64,000 nucleotides of DNA from positions 34,286,001-34,350,000 of the forward strand of contig JBITNC010000001.1 in assembly GCA_050084985.1 (NCBI GenBank). The letters are read 5' to 3'. Shown here piece after piece: positions 22,845 to 35,560 of the stretch. The translations under genes and the position numbers were made by a program. The notes under the pieces are model-generated. The model was not told where the DNA came from. It made no database searches and saw only the letters and a list, made by a program, of their open reading frames with translations. This DNA comes from Nageia nagi. Its lineage: Eukaryota > Pinophyta. Position 1 is the stretch's first letter; each line of letters opens with the position of its first letter.

Positions 22845-23980
22845 GAAGGTACCTCTTTTGCAGTAAAAATAAGATTAAGAATACCTTTTTTTCTTCTTGT
22901 TGTGGCATGGCATACCTTTTTCTTTTCTATTTTTGAATCTAAATTTATTTTTAATCCTAAATATTCACTTAATTCATCATCAAACTTGAATGGCTCACCA
23001 TTATCATCATAAATAATCATGTTAATCATATTAATTGTAGAAAGATCTTGATCTTTCACTTTGATCACATCATTTTCATATGATATTGTTCCATTATCTA
23101 CAAATTATTTCAATATTTTCCTCATAGAAAAACAACCTACTGTATTATGTCCCTTGACTTGATGATATCTATAAAATGCATTCTCCATATAGCAATGTGT
23201 ATTGTCATAATTAGGATCATATTATTTTCCTTTAACTCTCTTGATTAGACCTTTTTCAAGGAAATCCTTAAGCACTATACTAGGATGCATGGCTAATGGA
23301 TTTTTTTTTTGTACTCTCACATTTCTTTTCTTGATTCCTATCTTAGGTTGTAGGTTCAACAGCATTGATAAAAATATCACATTTACTTTGGTATGGCTTC
23401 CTACCATTATCTTTAGTTGAAGAGCATGTGTACATGAGTTGACTAGATTTTAACATGTATCTTTCTTTTCCAATAAGCATATAAACCATATCAATAAATG
23501 TACCTATAACATAATCAAGACCACAAGCACTGAGAATGGGATCAATATTATCAAGAAATACCTTTGCAATGAAATTTTCATCCATAACTTGTTCCATTGA
23601 CCTACATATCTTCACATATCTAGGGGTAAATTTATCAATTTTTTTATTGAAATTGTTTGCAATGAATGATATCTATCAAACCCTTTGGTTTCTTGATATT
23701 GCATCTTAAATCACTCTAGAACCAATCCTCCAATCGCTAATATGGAGTAATAGATCTTGGTACCAAGTTATGAAGCCATTTTTGTGCATCACTAATCAAA
23801 CTCATAGGAAAATACTTTACTTTCAAGTGATCATTTGTTTTGAATTTAAGCACCATATTGTATTCAAAACCTTAAATATGGGTGATAAGATCAATCTCAC
23901 CATTGAATTTTCCTAATTTTGATTCCTTTTCAATTCTGGTGAGGATTGCATTTTGAATCTCCATGATCAAGGGATTGCCT
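22845..23980 (-). pseudogene. gag: Ty3/gypsy gag relic
   Basis: On the minus strand the reading GEIDLITHI, then LKVKYFPMSLISDAQKWLHN (23720-23850), then SMEQVMDENFIAKVFLDNID (near 23600) fits the retrotransposon-gag domain of Ty3/gypsy. Around 23100-23200 a Cys/His segment YRYHQVKGHNTVGCF resembles the gypsy zinc-binding region, followed by INMINMIIYDDNGEP. Stops and frameshifts separate the pieces. The C-terminal side runs into the end of the element 2 LTR, which cut this gag. Confidence 0.8.
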
Positions 23981-24689
23981 TTATCTTCTATACTCATGAT
24001 GCTAAATCCAAATTAATTCTAAAGCAATTATACCTTTGTTTCCAACAATTTGAATTTCTCAATTGTAAAGATACTGATAGTGGAAGTAGCATTTCCAACA
24101 TTGACACTGACAGAAGCATTCACGCTTACTATAGTGTTACCAATATGGTTTTCTTGGGCTACTTGTTCATATACCTTTATGAGAATGGTTTAAAATTTAG
24201 ACATATTCATTATTTTAGCCATAACCTTCAGATAAATACTCACCATATCTCCCACAGTTGCAAAACCTTATGATCAAATGCTACCAAGAATCTTAGGGAT
24301 TTTTCTATGATAAATGAATTTTGGGTAGGTTTGAGAACACTTATTTCCAACCTTAATTAAAACAAGGGTGTGTTATAAAAAGGTGGGTGCTAATATGTTG
24401 TAGTGTTTTTAGTACTCCTAGGATAACCTAAGTATAAAATATGATAAAAACACTTAACATATGATTATGTATTATCCTAGTTATTTAATTAGATAAACAT
24501 ATAGATAATGAAATAGCAAGAAATTACAATAATCTAATAGTATATGTAATAATGAATAACAAATTATTGGATCAAGATATCAAGATAAATGAACATAATC
24601 ACTAAAAACAAAGGGATCAAGTGAAAGATCAATACCTAGGAATCTTTATCTAGGATAAATTGATTATATACAGATAGGAATTTGCCAAA
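23981..24689. other. spacer upstream of gypsy gag relic
   Basis: AT-rich. It may be the untranslated leader of the minus-strand gypsy relic. No gene or terminal repeat is supported; the frame at 23953-24273 is opposite to gag and likely accidental. Confidence 0.45.
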
Positions 24690-25243
24690 GATAAGTAATC
24701 TTGATGTGCAAACCCCATGGAGCATAGTAGAAATAAGGATAGTACAGATGCTTACAGGAGCATGAATGCTAGGTCCTAAAAGGAGAATAACCTCCTTTAC
24801 CAAATATCAACCTTGAAGTATCCTCTTCTTAACCATAATGAAATTCACACTATAACAACACAATCACACTCACCTTCACAAGGTGATACTTAGCATGTAT
24901 AGTGGTTCCTCTCAAGGATGAGAGTACTCCATTTTAACTCAAGATATTTTACATCTCCAAGACAATTATTACAACCTCTCTCTCATACTATTAATGTACA
25001 AAGCATGAGCATAATGTTTCTCTATTCAAGTGTACTTTACAAAAAGAGAAAACCCTCTATTTATAGGAGAGAACCCCATCTTAACTCACATTTTTACCCA
25101 AGGCTTATATGAGATATGAATGGTCAAGTTGAACTTATTTAATTCCTTAAATACTTAAAGATATTTATAAATAATTTTAATATTTATATGAATTAAGTGA
25201 GGAACATTTAATACAAAATAATAATACATTAAAAATTCTAACA
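24690..25243 (-). repeat. 3' LTR of element 3
   Basis: Aligns with 32240-32787 from about 24770 rightward, sharing phrases such as 'cttagcatgtatagtggttcctctcaa' in pieces, and ends CTAACA at 25243. A TATA box is seen on the minus strand as the reverse of CTATTTATAG near 25058. The left boundary is uncertain by tens of bases. Confidence 0.75.
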
Positions 25244-25280
25244 CTCCCCCTTAATGCAATATTGGGTAGAGAGTAAAGAA

Positions 25281-25291
25281 GATAGATAGAT

Positions 25292-25337
<46 letters not shown>
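25281..25337 (+). repeat. (GA)n/(GATA)n microsatellite
   Basis: GATA repeats pass into about 20 GA dinucleotides. It lies about 40 bp from the polypurine tract of element 3, in its post-pol region (CT-rich in the element's own sense). Confidence 0.95.
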
Positions 25338-26016
25338 GTTCTCTTCCATAATGGATACAATAAAAAATAAGAACATTACATCTTGAGAAGTAATAGATCC
25401 TAGATAAAGCTCAACTACTTAACCATTTTAACAAATGGTTTACAATATAATAACCATCAACCATAAATGGTTTCAATGTACAAGAAGTACTCTTCAACAA
25501 GAATTTGACAAGATGAGCCTCCATGATCCTGCATACTCAAAGTAAGTAACTTGCAATCTCAAAAAGAAACTTGCAAGCTATAAGTAGCTCATACACAATA
25601 TTAGTTAGGTGCTTCATATATTCATATTAACATAAGATAAATAAAAATAATAATTCTATCCATAAAGTGATCAAATGATGAACTATAAATCATCACAAAG
25701 ATGTCAAGAAAACTCATAGTCACCTGCTATATAAGAAACACCTGTGTTGATCATCATTATCAAAATAAAAATAGGATATCCATTCATTCATGCACATACT
25801 AATTATTTACACATGGATAACTAAACATTACAAGAAGTGTACAAACAAGTTCATGTTAAGTGGATAACTAAATAATGCCAACATGCACATACTAGTTTCT
25901 CACATATGGAGAACCAAAAATAAAAGTATACATAAATATCAACACTATACTACCAAAAGATCCTCATAGGAGTGAAGTTATCATCAAAAATAAATAAATT
26001 CAATAAGAATTCAACC
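25338..26016 (-). other. post-pol untranslated region of element 3
   Basis: Minus-strand counterpart of 50538-51325. On the plus strand it shows reversed copies of the shared motif, such as 'acacatggataactaaa' near 25812, 'agtggataactaaa' near 25858 and 'ctcacatatggagaacc' near 25899. No accessory gene is evident. Confidence 0.65.
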
Positions 26017-27600
26017 TTCACTCTCTCTTGAGGAAAACATCACTCGCCTAAGAGACCCTCGAAGCTTGCAAAATTGAGTGTTTGAAAGGGGCTTGGTGAA
26101 CAAATAAATGGAGTTTTTTTTCAATGAACAAAACTAAATTTGCAAGGTTCCACCTAGAACTTTATCCTTGATGAAATGTGATTGAATTTCAACATGTTTT
26201 ATTCTCTGATAGAACATAGGATTTTTGGGCAAAGTAATGGTAGATTGATTATTTGAAGATATCAAAGATGGGCCAACCTACTCATATCCATTTTTTTTTA
26301 AATATATCTAATCCAAATCACTTCCTGGGCTACAATAGTCATAACTCTATATTTTTCTTCTATGGTGGATAAAATGACTATATGTTGCTTCTTTCAAGAT
26401 CAATAGATACCACCAAATCCAATATTAAATACATAAGCAAAAGTGGATTTCATATCATCTCTATCATCCCCATAGTCAAAATTAAAGCCCCCTATGAGAA
26501 CAAAAGAAGACAACTTGGTAAACTTGAGGGAAAGATCCTTTATGCCCATAATATACCTCAAAATCTTCTTAGCAACATGAATATGCTCAACATAATGCTT
26601 GTGTATAAACCTTACCATCATATTTACTGCATAAGTAATATTTGTCTTAGAGATAGTCAAATAAAGAAGATTACCAATAAGCTATTGGTACTTTGTAGCA
26701 TCTACCAACTGAGAGTTTGAACTAGTCTTAAGCTTAATTCTAGGAGAAACAGGAATAGCCATAGGCTTACACTCTTCAATTCTAAACTTCTACAAAATAT
26801 ATGAGATGTATTTGGACTGACTAAGGTAGTTACAAATCATTACATTGATACACTTGCATACCAAGGTAGTAGTGCAAGAAATCAAGATCACTCATCTTAT
26901 ATTCTATCTTAAGTTTGGTTAAGCATTTATTTATGATTACCATATTATTCCCCATGATCAAAATATCATCCACATAGAGAAGAATTGATACCAAGTCTTT
27001 ACCTTCATTGAGCATATAAATATATGAATCTGAGTAGCATTTGGAGAACCCAAGAGTCTTAAAATACCTCAAAATATTCTTGTACCATGCTCTTGGTAAT
27101 TTCTTAATTCCATACAAATACTTCTTTAGCTTGCACACATGGGACTCTTTCCTTTGTATAACAAACCCTTTTGGCTGACTCATGAAGATTTCAACATCTA
27201 AGTTACCATTGAGAAATACACTCTTCGTATCAAGTTGAAATACCTTCCAACCTTGAGTTGCTAAAATGGTAAGGATCAATATGACTGTATACATATTTGC
27301 TATTAGGAAAAGGTTTTCTCATAATCAACTCCATACTTTTGAGTGAAACCCTTAACCACCAACCTTGCCTTATATTTCTTAATTTCATTCTTTGATTTGT
27401 ACTTGATCTTATCAATCCACTTGTTCCTAATTACATTCTATGAGGATAAGTATGAAACTAAGTCCTAAGTTCTATTTTTTATAAGTGCCTCATATTTCAA
27501 CTTCATGGCATCCATCCAATAAGCATGTTTATATGCCTACTTAAATGTTAAAGTCTCATTATGATTATTGATTTTAGAAAGGAGATACTTATTTAAAGTC
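26017..27600 (-). pseudogene. pol: RT and RNase H region of element 3
   Basis: The minus-strand segment 26830-27294 is open and includes KVFQLDTKSVFLNG, VCKLKKYLYGIKKLPRAWY, an intact YVDDILIMGN box (YVDD at 26965-26976) and FLHYYLGMQVYQ. Downstream, 26400-26660 carries ILRYIMGIKDLSLKF and the start of RNase H, and the terminal FTKPL segment lies near 26060-26100. The pol stop near 26017 matches element 5. Frameshifts and stops separate these pieces. Confidence 0.9.
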
Positions 27601-28640
27601 ATGCTTCTAGTTACCCTCTAAGTTGGAGAATTTTGATCTTGAGAAAACTTATCTAAATAGATATCCAACCACTTAGGAATTTCCAAAGAGTCTTCAAAGA
27701 CTTCACTTGAAGAAGAGCCATTAGGAACCTCATTGAACTTGACATCTCTTGAAATAAAAATTTCTATTGCTAAAGGAGAGTAGAGCCTATATCCTTTATG
27801 TTTATTTTCATATCCCATAAATATGCATTTTTTTTACTTATTATCCAACTTCTTCCTTTTCTTGGATACTATGAAGGAAAAGGCTTCACATCCAAAGACC
27901 CTTAGATGTGAATATAAATTTTTTTTCTTTCACATGCCTCATATGGAGTTTTTCCTTCAACTACTTTTTTGGGACACATATTCAAGGTGTAGATAGTAGT
28001 GCTCACAACTTCCCTCCATAAATACTTAGGAATATTTCCCATCATGCATCTAGCCACCTCCATTATGGTCCTATTCTTCCTTTTTGCAACACCATTTTAT
28101 TTTGAAGTATAAGGGATAGTAAATTATCTTTTGATCCCATGCTCTGCAAAAATATCATTGAACTCATTACTTATATATCCATCTCCATTATTCGACCTCA
28201 AAATTTTGATCTTTAGATTGGTTTGATTTTTGACTAATGTTATGAACTCCTTGAACATATCAAAGGTTTAATCTTTATGCTCTAGTAGATATTCAAAATT
28301 CATCCTACTAAAGTCATCAATAAAACTAAGGACATAAGATGCTCCTTCAAGATATTTAGTTTGAAAAGGATCCATCAAATTTGAGTGTATCAATTGGAGA
28401 AGTTGAGATGCCCTAATTACCTTATTTTTCTTAATTTTTTGCCTTTTCATCTTCCCTAAAATGCAATTTTCACAAAGGCCAATGGAGGGTGAAATAAGAG
28501 GCAATCCTTTCACAAGATCGTGATCCTTTATGAGTTGAATACATTTTTAGTTTAGGTGCCTTAAATAATGATGCCAAAGGTTTCCTTTAGAATAAACATT
28601 TAAGGTAAGGCACAACTTAGTAGGCACTTGATCAACTATG
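27601..28640 (-). pseudogene. pol: integrase region of element 3, all three catalytic residues lost
   Basis: LCENCILGKMKRQK (zinc-binding side) leads to the core at 28268-28513. The first catalytic site reads HSNLMDP (Asp to Asn, codon 28379-28381), the second LRSNNGD (Asp to Asn) and the third VAKRKNR (Glu to Lys). Each can arise by G-to-A change on the coding strand. The C-terminal stretch 27618-27818 (GYENKHKGYRLYSP to LDIYLDKFS) is open and matches the usual 'GYS...GYR..D' part of copia integrases. Confidence 0.87.
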
Positions 28641-29893
28641 TAAAGGTCCTTCTCACTGATTCTTTTATCAAGGTGGCAAACCCTTTCCTTAAACTCTAAG
28701 AATTTGAATTGAACTCAAAGTTATATCACTTCCTTGCAATTTGAATAACTGATAAAATATTCATCCCTAACTTAGGCATAAAAAGCACACCTTCAATCAC
28801 CTTTCTATGAATTAATACTCTTCCAATCCCTTAAACTTCTAGCATAGAGTTATATTTTATTACTACCGCATTCTTTCTATGTTTATGAAAGTTTTCAAAT
28901 TTATTCCTTTCAAAGGTCATATGATTAGTGTACCCGAATCTACTACCTAATAATTTGAAAAACTATGAGATTTGAAATAAATACCATAAACATAAGCACT
29001 TTTCTTATTCTTCTTTCCTTTGAAATTGTTCATATTATATTTTCTTTTATCATTTTTCTCCCTTTTTTCTTGAAGTAATGGTCCTCTTTGTGACTATAAT
29101 GCCACAAAAGTTACAATTTCCATCAAACATTTTCTTAGGCAAATGAGTTTGTTTGACTTTCCTTTATGATCATGATGATTTTTTTCATTCTTCTCTAGCA
29201 TTTCTCTAGGATGAGCATGAGAGGTCTTCTTATGATTTTTGAACTTCTTGAAGTGATTCATCTTAGTTACACCTAAAAAAATATTTTTTTCCTTTGGAGA
29301 ATAAATCAACACATTCTTATTGATGGTCTCTTAATGCTTTAAGAGAAGTCTAAAAAGATTTTTAGAGAGAATACTTCCTCGTTATCATCAACCCAATCTC
29401 AATAATAGTCACTAAGTGACTAAACTTGGTTGAGAGGCTTTTTAAGATGATGAATACTATGAATTCATCATTGATCCAATTACACCCATAACTCACAAGA
29501 TGAGTCTTTAGATCAATAATTTTATTCAAGTAGATTTCATACTTTCATCCTCCTTTTGAGAAATTGCAAGAGATTTTGAAGGATGATGAACCTCCTAAAA
29601 AAGTTGGACCCAAGGTAGATCTTCTTAAACCTATTTCAAACTTCTTTGGTAGATGTTGAGGTTGAAATCATGAGAAAAAATTTATATGAAACTACCCTAA
29701 AGATCATAAAAGTTGCCAACTCATTCTTTTTGTTATATACCTTTGTGTTTTAGCTTATATTAGGGTGATTTGATTCTGAATCACATTTGCCAAAGCTTGC
29801 ATGCTTGAAGCTCCGTTTCATCCTTAGTTCTCAAATACCATAGTTGGAACCATCAAAGATGTGCTTGGGTGCAAAAGAATCTCTCATTTCTAC
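28641..29893 (-). pseudogene. gag: gag and protease region of element 3
   Basis: The probable start is on the minus strand near 29893 (MRDSFAPKHIFDGSNYGI, then a stop), as in element 5. The gag middle reads FMIFRVVSYKFFLMISTSTS and KKIYLGSNFFRRF. A zinc-knuckle remnant lies near 29100-29060. The protease signature VVDSG is at about 28932-28946, followed by TFERNKFENFHKHRKN. Many stops and shifts. Confidence 0.82.
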
Positions 29894-32204
29894 AAAAGAA
29901 ATGTTAATTGATTCAAGCACAAGTAGCATCAAATAATTATAGTTACAATAGCAACAAATTATTCAATCATATAATTAACAGACATTTAAATAACCATAAA
30001 GCATTTAATGGTTTAACCAATTATCATAACAATTGAAAGTAACCAACCAATATAAACTAATCATGTTTAATATTGTTGCAATTGAAAAAAACTTGTACAC
30101 AATTGTAAAAAAAAATTGACAAGTTCTAGGTTAGTAGCTTTATTTGGGTTAGTAATTTGTAGTTAGTAAGTTGTAAATTAGTGTTAGTAAATTGTAAGTC
30201 ATATTAGTGCACTTATTTAACTTTAAATAGTTTAAAGGTTAGTAAGTCCTAATCTACAATTGTAGTTAGCATTTGAGGTTAATGTTTGTAGTTAGTATTG
30301 AAATTAGTGCACATTTTATATTTGACTTAACTTAATTTGAGCATTTGATGATTGTTTAACCACAAAAAAAGAACAACCACATCCAACAAGGGGTTAGTAG
30401 TTTTCTTAATTTTTGGGTTAGTTACATAACAAGGCTTAAAAACATACAAAATGCTCAATATCAACACAAGTTTTAACAACTTATCATAAGAGAAAGGTTA
30501 AACTATCATAAACTTGCTTGTGGAATACTTAGTTCAAGAGGAAGTGTCATTTTCTCAGTCATAAAAGCATTAGAGTTCGTTGTATAACGAGTTTGAAAGT
30601 GGAGGATGCGGGTTATGACTTCATTTCTTTATCTCATTAGGACTGACCACTTTAGCATTTTATCTTCATTTCTCTCTTCTTTTCTTTCTTCCAAAGTTTG
30701 TTCTTTTTCTTCTTGATTGTCTCCATTTTTGCAATAGGGTTCCTTACTTTCCTATGTTTAGAAGACATCAAAAAAACTATTTTCAAATTTCAAAAAAAAG
30801 GTTAAATCTAGAATAATATAATTCAAAAATCTATCATAAATTACTCTATAAGTAATAATTACACACAATGCTTAATCTCCCCCTCATTTGTTTTTTAAAA
30901 AATGCTTAGACAATCCCCCTCTTTTTAAAATGAAAATTAGGGAAGATAGAAGAAAAAAAAACTTGCACAAATTCATTAAAAAAATATCCCTTTTTTTAAA
31001 TAAATAACTCTAAAGAATTTTTAAGAGTTTAAAACAATAACTTCCCTTCTTTTTAAGATGGTTGACTTTTAATTCAAAAGAAAAGAGTTTAAAAAAATAA
31101 CCTTCTTAAACAAAGTAATGTAATATAACTACTTTGTTTTTTCTTTAAAAAAAACAAACTCTCAATAGATTACCAAACATATTTAAAAGATAATCAATAT
31201 GCCTTTTAAAAAAATAGAAATAAAATAATGAATCAACAAATATTATTTAAAAAAAAAAAAAGACGAAAACCAAGATTGAACTCCACCACCAACCAACGGC
31301 TACAAATAATTAAGGCAAAATAAGACATTTTACTTCATTAGAGTGCAATTCTCATTAAGAAGTGCCAGACTTTGAAGAAAGGGCTCACTGGTGATGGTGG
31401 CAAGAGAGGTCTGAGCCATACCAAAGGAGTCGTAGGTATGCAATGGTGGCAGGGAGGCGCACGTTGAGTGGTGCAGCCGTATGGGCTGCTTGGTGGGAGA
31501 GTGCTCCACAGGTGAGGGCTGATCCGGTGCATGAGTACTTGGTGAGGGCGTTACAACAGATGTGAAATGATGATATCTTGGTGGAGAAGAGGACGAGGGA
31601 GCTAGTGATTTTGGGGGGAACAACATACAAGTATAAGATGAAAGGTGAACACTGACTGAGAGAGTGGACATAGCACCTGCAGCAATATGATACAATGCTC
31701 AAAATCCTATTCTCCAACATCAAAGAGCGCTACAGAGGGTGAAGTGAGCAGTCGACACATCCCTTCATCGTTATCATGCGAAGAGGAGCGGTAGACAAAG
31801 CCACGGACGGGTAGAAGGCGTCGCTCAGTTGTCGGGTGAAAAGCGAGGCAGGAGTTGACGTCGTCAAGGTGTTGAACGGCCATTGAAGTCAGTAAGTCAT
31901 CCCATTTGTTTTTACTATGCTGGCCAACGCAACATATTTTTACGGCCCACCATTGGAATCCAAGGGGAAATATCGATATCCAGATTGAGATGTATAATGG
32001 GAGGAGTATCGATTCACCATTCTACTTAACGTTGAAAATGCATACGGATGCGACGTGTACAGAATAAACCAGCGCGGGCCCGAACGGTTGGAGGTGTATC
32101 CATTATAGCTAACAACAAAAAATGTTTGTATAAAAAATTTTCCAACAATAACCTTATTACTTTCAAGCAATTTTTTTCTAAAAAAGAATAACAAAATTAA
32201 AAAA
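29894..32204 (-). other. 2.3-kb leader of element 3 with a GC-rich segment
   Basis: Copia leaders between primer site and gag are usually short, but here about 2.3 kb separates them. Going from the primer site, there is a GC-rich, CpG-dense segment (about 32110-31330) that contrasts sharply with its surroundings, then poly-A/T-rich DNA with 'ccccct' tracts (30870-31250), then AT-rich DNA to gag. In the GC-rich part, overlapping minus-strand frames (31330-31723, 31940-32194) are Pro/Ser/His-rich and without known motifs. A captured host sequence or a lineage-specific leader are both possible. Confidence 0.55.
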
Positions 32205-32207
32205 AAA

Positions 32208-32223
32208 TGTTAGTATCACCAAA
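32208..32223 (-). promoter_or_regulatory. degenerate primer-binding site, element 3
   Basis: On the minus strand TTTGGTGATACTAAC lies next to the LTR, resembling TTTGGTATCAGAGC with an extra base and substitutions. Position rather than sequence makes this the best candidate. Confidence 0.45.
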
Positions 32224-32224
32224 T

Positions 32225-32787
32225 AATTAAAAAATAGAGTGATAGAGGTTATACATTGAGGTGGTTTTACCTCACAAAAGGAGTAGGATGAACCTCCAAG
32301 GATGTTTCTAATACTAAAAGAAAGGAGAAGAACCTCCTTTACCCAAGATCAACTTTGAAGTATCATCTTCTCAACTACAATGAAACTCATACTATAGCAA
32401 CACAATCACACTCACATTCACAAGGTGAAACTTAGCATGTATAGTGGTTCCTCTCAAAGATGAGAGTACACTTTAACTCAAGATCTTTTACTTTTCAAAG
32501 ATAATTTTTATAATGCTTACAACCTCTCTCTCATCCTATCAACCTACAAAGCATGAGCATAACTTTGCTCTATTCAAGTGTGTTTTATAACAAGGCCAAG
32601 CCCTATATTTATAGAGAAGCCCATCTTAACTCATCTTTTTACCCAAGGTTTACATGAGGTAAGAATGGTCAAGTTGCACTTATTTAAATTCCCAAATACT
32701 AAAAGGTATTTATAAATACTTAGTATTTAGATGAATTGAATGAACACATTTTAAATACCAAACGATAATGCATTAGAAATTATAACA
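32225..32787 (-). repeat. 5' LTR of element 3
   Basis: About 563 bp. It ends in ATAACA at 32787 on the plus strand, the reverse of the TGTTA start shared by this lineage. It aligns with 24770-25243, carries a reversed TATA box (CTATATTTATAG near 32610) and a stem-loop (32693-32731). Confidence 0.8.
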
Positions 32788-34299
32788 AGTTCAGAATAAC
32801 AATGCGAGCATGCACAACAATGCAAATGTTAGGCTTCTAGGGTGGGTCCAAGAAGTTAGGTGCACTTTAAGGTGAAAGGTGGAAATGTTTTCCTTGATTT
32901 TCAAATTTGGGTATGATTGATCTCAAAATTTGAAGCACTTAGACATGAAATTATGAAAAAGGTCACTACGATGAAAATGTAGTTCTTAGAGTCTAGTTTT
33001 CAAATATATAATTTGTTCCAATACCCAAATCATAGAATTTAAAATTCAATAGAATGAACAAAAGACCACTTATATATATTTGGACCATATCATGCACATG
33101 TCCATCCACCATAATTTGACTAAAATCAAAGTATTTTTTAAAATCCTTTTAGAAAAAGATACCTAACACATTGGAACTTATCCTAAATATTTTTTTATAA
33201 TTTTCGAATCCATATTTTTTTATTATTAATTTTGTACTGAGCATGTTTTGATTTCAAAAAGTGCTCATGTCCATCCACCATAATTTGATATAAATTTAAT
33301 CTTTTTCATAATTTTTTTTTTCATATAGAGAATTCTGTAAAGCTTGTCCCTATATAATGCTTTTTTCATAACTCCCCTAAAACAAATTATTAAAAAAATA
33401 TAAGACCCTCATATTTCAAGTATATGGACCATTTTAACTAAATAATAATTAAAAAATATAAATTATTAATCCAATTGTAAAAAAAATTATATATTTGAAA
33501 TCTATACTCTTTAATCTATAATGGGTTTTAATTTCATGAAACAATTCTACCAAAAACTCCATCAAACATATGTCTGAAGTTGAAATTTTCCATTAAAATT
33601 ATCATGAACATATACTTGCAGTTCCACGCTTAAGTGTTGGCTCACCAAACCTTTTTTGAGCCTTAATCTAAGGTGAAATCGAAGATTCAAATATTGAGAT
33701 CCTGATATTTGTATGTATTTAAGATTTAAATATAGGGATCTTGATATTTATTGGGATCCCGAACCTAAATCTGGATTTCAATTTTTCTGACATTGAATTT
33801 TAACTTCTCCAATTTTTCTCACTTCTCATTTAAATGGACCCAACTTCTTGCTTTCACCCTCTAATTGAGTAGAATTCACCTCCAAGGATTAAGCACAACA
33901 AAAGATCAACAAGTCGAGCCAAAAATATAATTGTAAAATATGGAATAACATATAGCTCATGACAACAAGATCCCAATCTCGATAGGATATGTTAAGAAAC
34001 ATCTGAACTTTGAAGTGGTTCTAGCGATCGATATTTAAATCTTGATAACTTTCTTTTCAATCATACTCATCTTTATATATGCAACGTAAGCTCCAATTTC
34101 CCTTTAGGAAGGTTAGTGCCCATGTTTGGATACCTAGCACCCAAATAAGAAGATTATATGATAAAGGACCAAGAATAACACCAACAATATGATATAAGAT
34201 AAATATATTATAACACCTAAGTTGGACCACCTTAGGGGTCCAAAATTAGGTGTTAATAATAATAATTGGTACAAATTATGCATCATACACTAGGATAAA
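32788..34299. other. unannotated AT-rich DNA
   Basis: No gene seen. Repeated short phrases around 'gggatc(c/t)tgatattt' occur at 33695-33765. The context near 33838-33860 resembles 14240-14280. A possible gypsy LTR end lies near 34210-34255 before the gag relic, but it could not be bounded. Confidence 0.4.
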
Positions 34300-35560
34300 A
34301 TTAGTTCAAAATGAACTTCTCACCTAATTCGGGCCAATTGAATTCAAGGAATTTATGGGTGCTTTGACTAAATTATGCCAAGAAAATATTACCAAGGACT
34401 ACAATTATGCTATTTGAGGATCTCGAAAACTACACAATTGAGCCACCAAATTGATTATTTAATATTTATTTCATCGATAATTTGCAAAATGATATTAAGG
34501 TCAAGGTACAACACTTCATCCCTAATAGTTGGATGAAATTAGTAGCCTTTGCCAAGCTCCCTAAAGGAAATTACAATGCCCAATTTAGGACCACACATCC
34601 ATTGCCCTTCCTTAACATACTAGCACAACCCTTCTTGATTACACATAAACCACTAGGAGCAAGGTGATTATCACTTGATAAAATGGTCATAAGAAGATCC
34701 AAAGTACTTTGTTACAATTATGATAAAAAAATATTTTTCAACTCATAAATGTAATGAATAAGTAATATATCTACTCAATGTTGAAGCCATCCCATCTTGT
34801 GATGACCACTAAGCAAAGTACAATATAGTATAAAGCAAAGGGAAATTTGATTAAATAGCCAACAAACTAGCTATTTATTATTAATATCTTATAGATTTTC
34901 ATGCATGCCTTCACAAGTATCACACCTTCATAAACTACAATGGTTATAATATACATCAAAGGGTATAAGGTGCACTATTGAATTCAAGAGCATACATAAC
35001 TTCATTAACCTTGGGTTGGTAAATAAGGTTGATTGCTATCATGCTAGCAAATGGTAAAAAAATATCTTATAGAGGTGTTGTAATATTTGACTCAACATGG
35101 GGACTATCAACTATAGTTTGGTTTTTATTCCATTCAATTAAGGGGTTGTGACTTAATCTTAGGGTGACAATGGTTGACAATCCTCAAATGAATAATGTGG
35201 GATTTTTGTGAACTATGGATGCAATTTAAGGTCAAAGTAAAATACCACACTTCCAAGGCAATACAAGCAAATTACACATAGATTGTGTTCTCAAATTGTA
35301 TTGATAAACTTCTTAAGAAACTAAGACAAAGTGGTGTAAGAATTCTATCAAATCTATTTGACCTCCACCTCAATGATGGAACTTTAACCAAACATACAAA
35401 CAATTCTTGCCAAGTATAATATGTGTCTACCACTACTAAAATAACATCATGTCTACACTACGTTGGGTAATTATGTTATAAAATGAATGGACATTGCATT
35501 ATAATTTTATTAAGCAATTTCATGTGAATATAACAATCCAATATGATGTTTATAATCATA
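34300..35560 (+). pseudogene. Ty3/gypsy gag-protease relic
   Basis: Plus-strand fragments read FMGALTKLCQENITKDYNYA (near 34347), then VQHFIPNSWMKLVAFAKL (34508-34560) as in the end of a gypsy gag domain. Next comes a zinc-knuckle-like LCYNYD segment near 34705, then EFKSIHNFINLGLV near 34980-35020. The last resembles the protease D-[ST]-G-[SA]-[ST]-HNFI signature with the Asp-Ser-Gly core eroded. RT could not be recognised downstream. Stops and frameshifts are numerous, so this is an old copy. Confidence 0.65.

Larger units (their letters stand above)
24690..32787 (-). mobile_element. Ty1/copia element 3, full length, decayed
   Basis: Minus-strand element with 5' LTR at 32225-32787, degenerate primer site, a 2.3-kb leader, gag-pol from about 29893 to 26017, a post-pol region, a polypurine tract (reverse of CTCCCCCTTAAT near 25244) and 3' LTR at about 24690-25243. 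LTR start (TGTTAGAAT on the minus strand), post-pol motifs and proteins match elements 2 and 5. No target duplication could be matched because the left LTR end is blurred. Confidence 0.85.
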
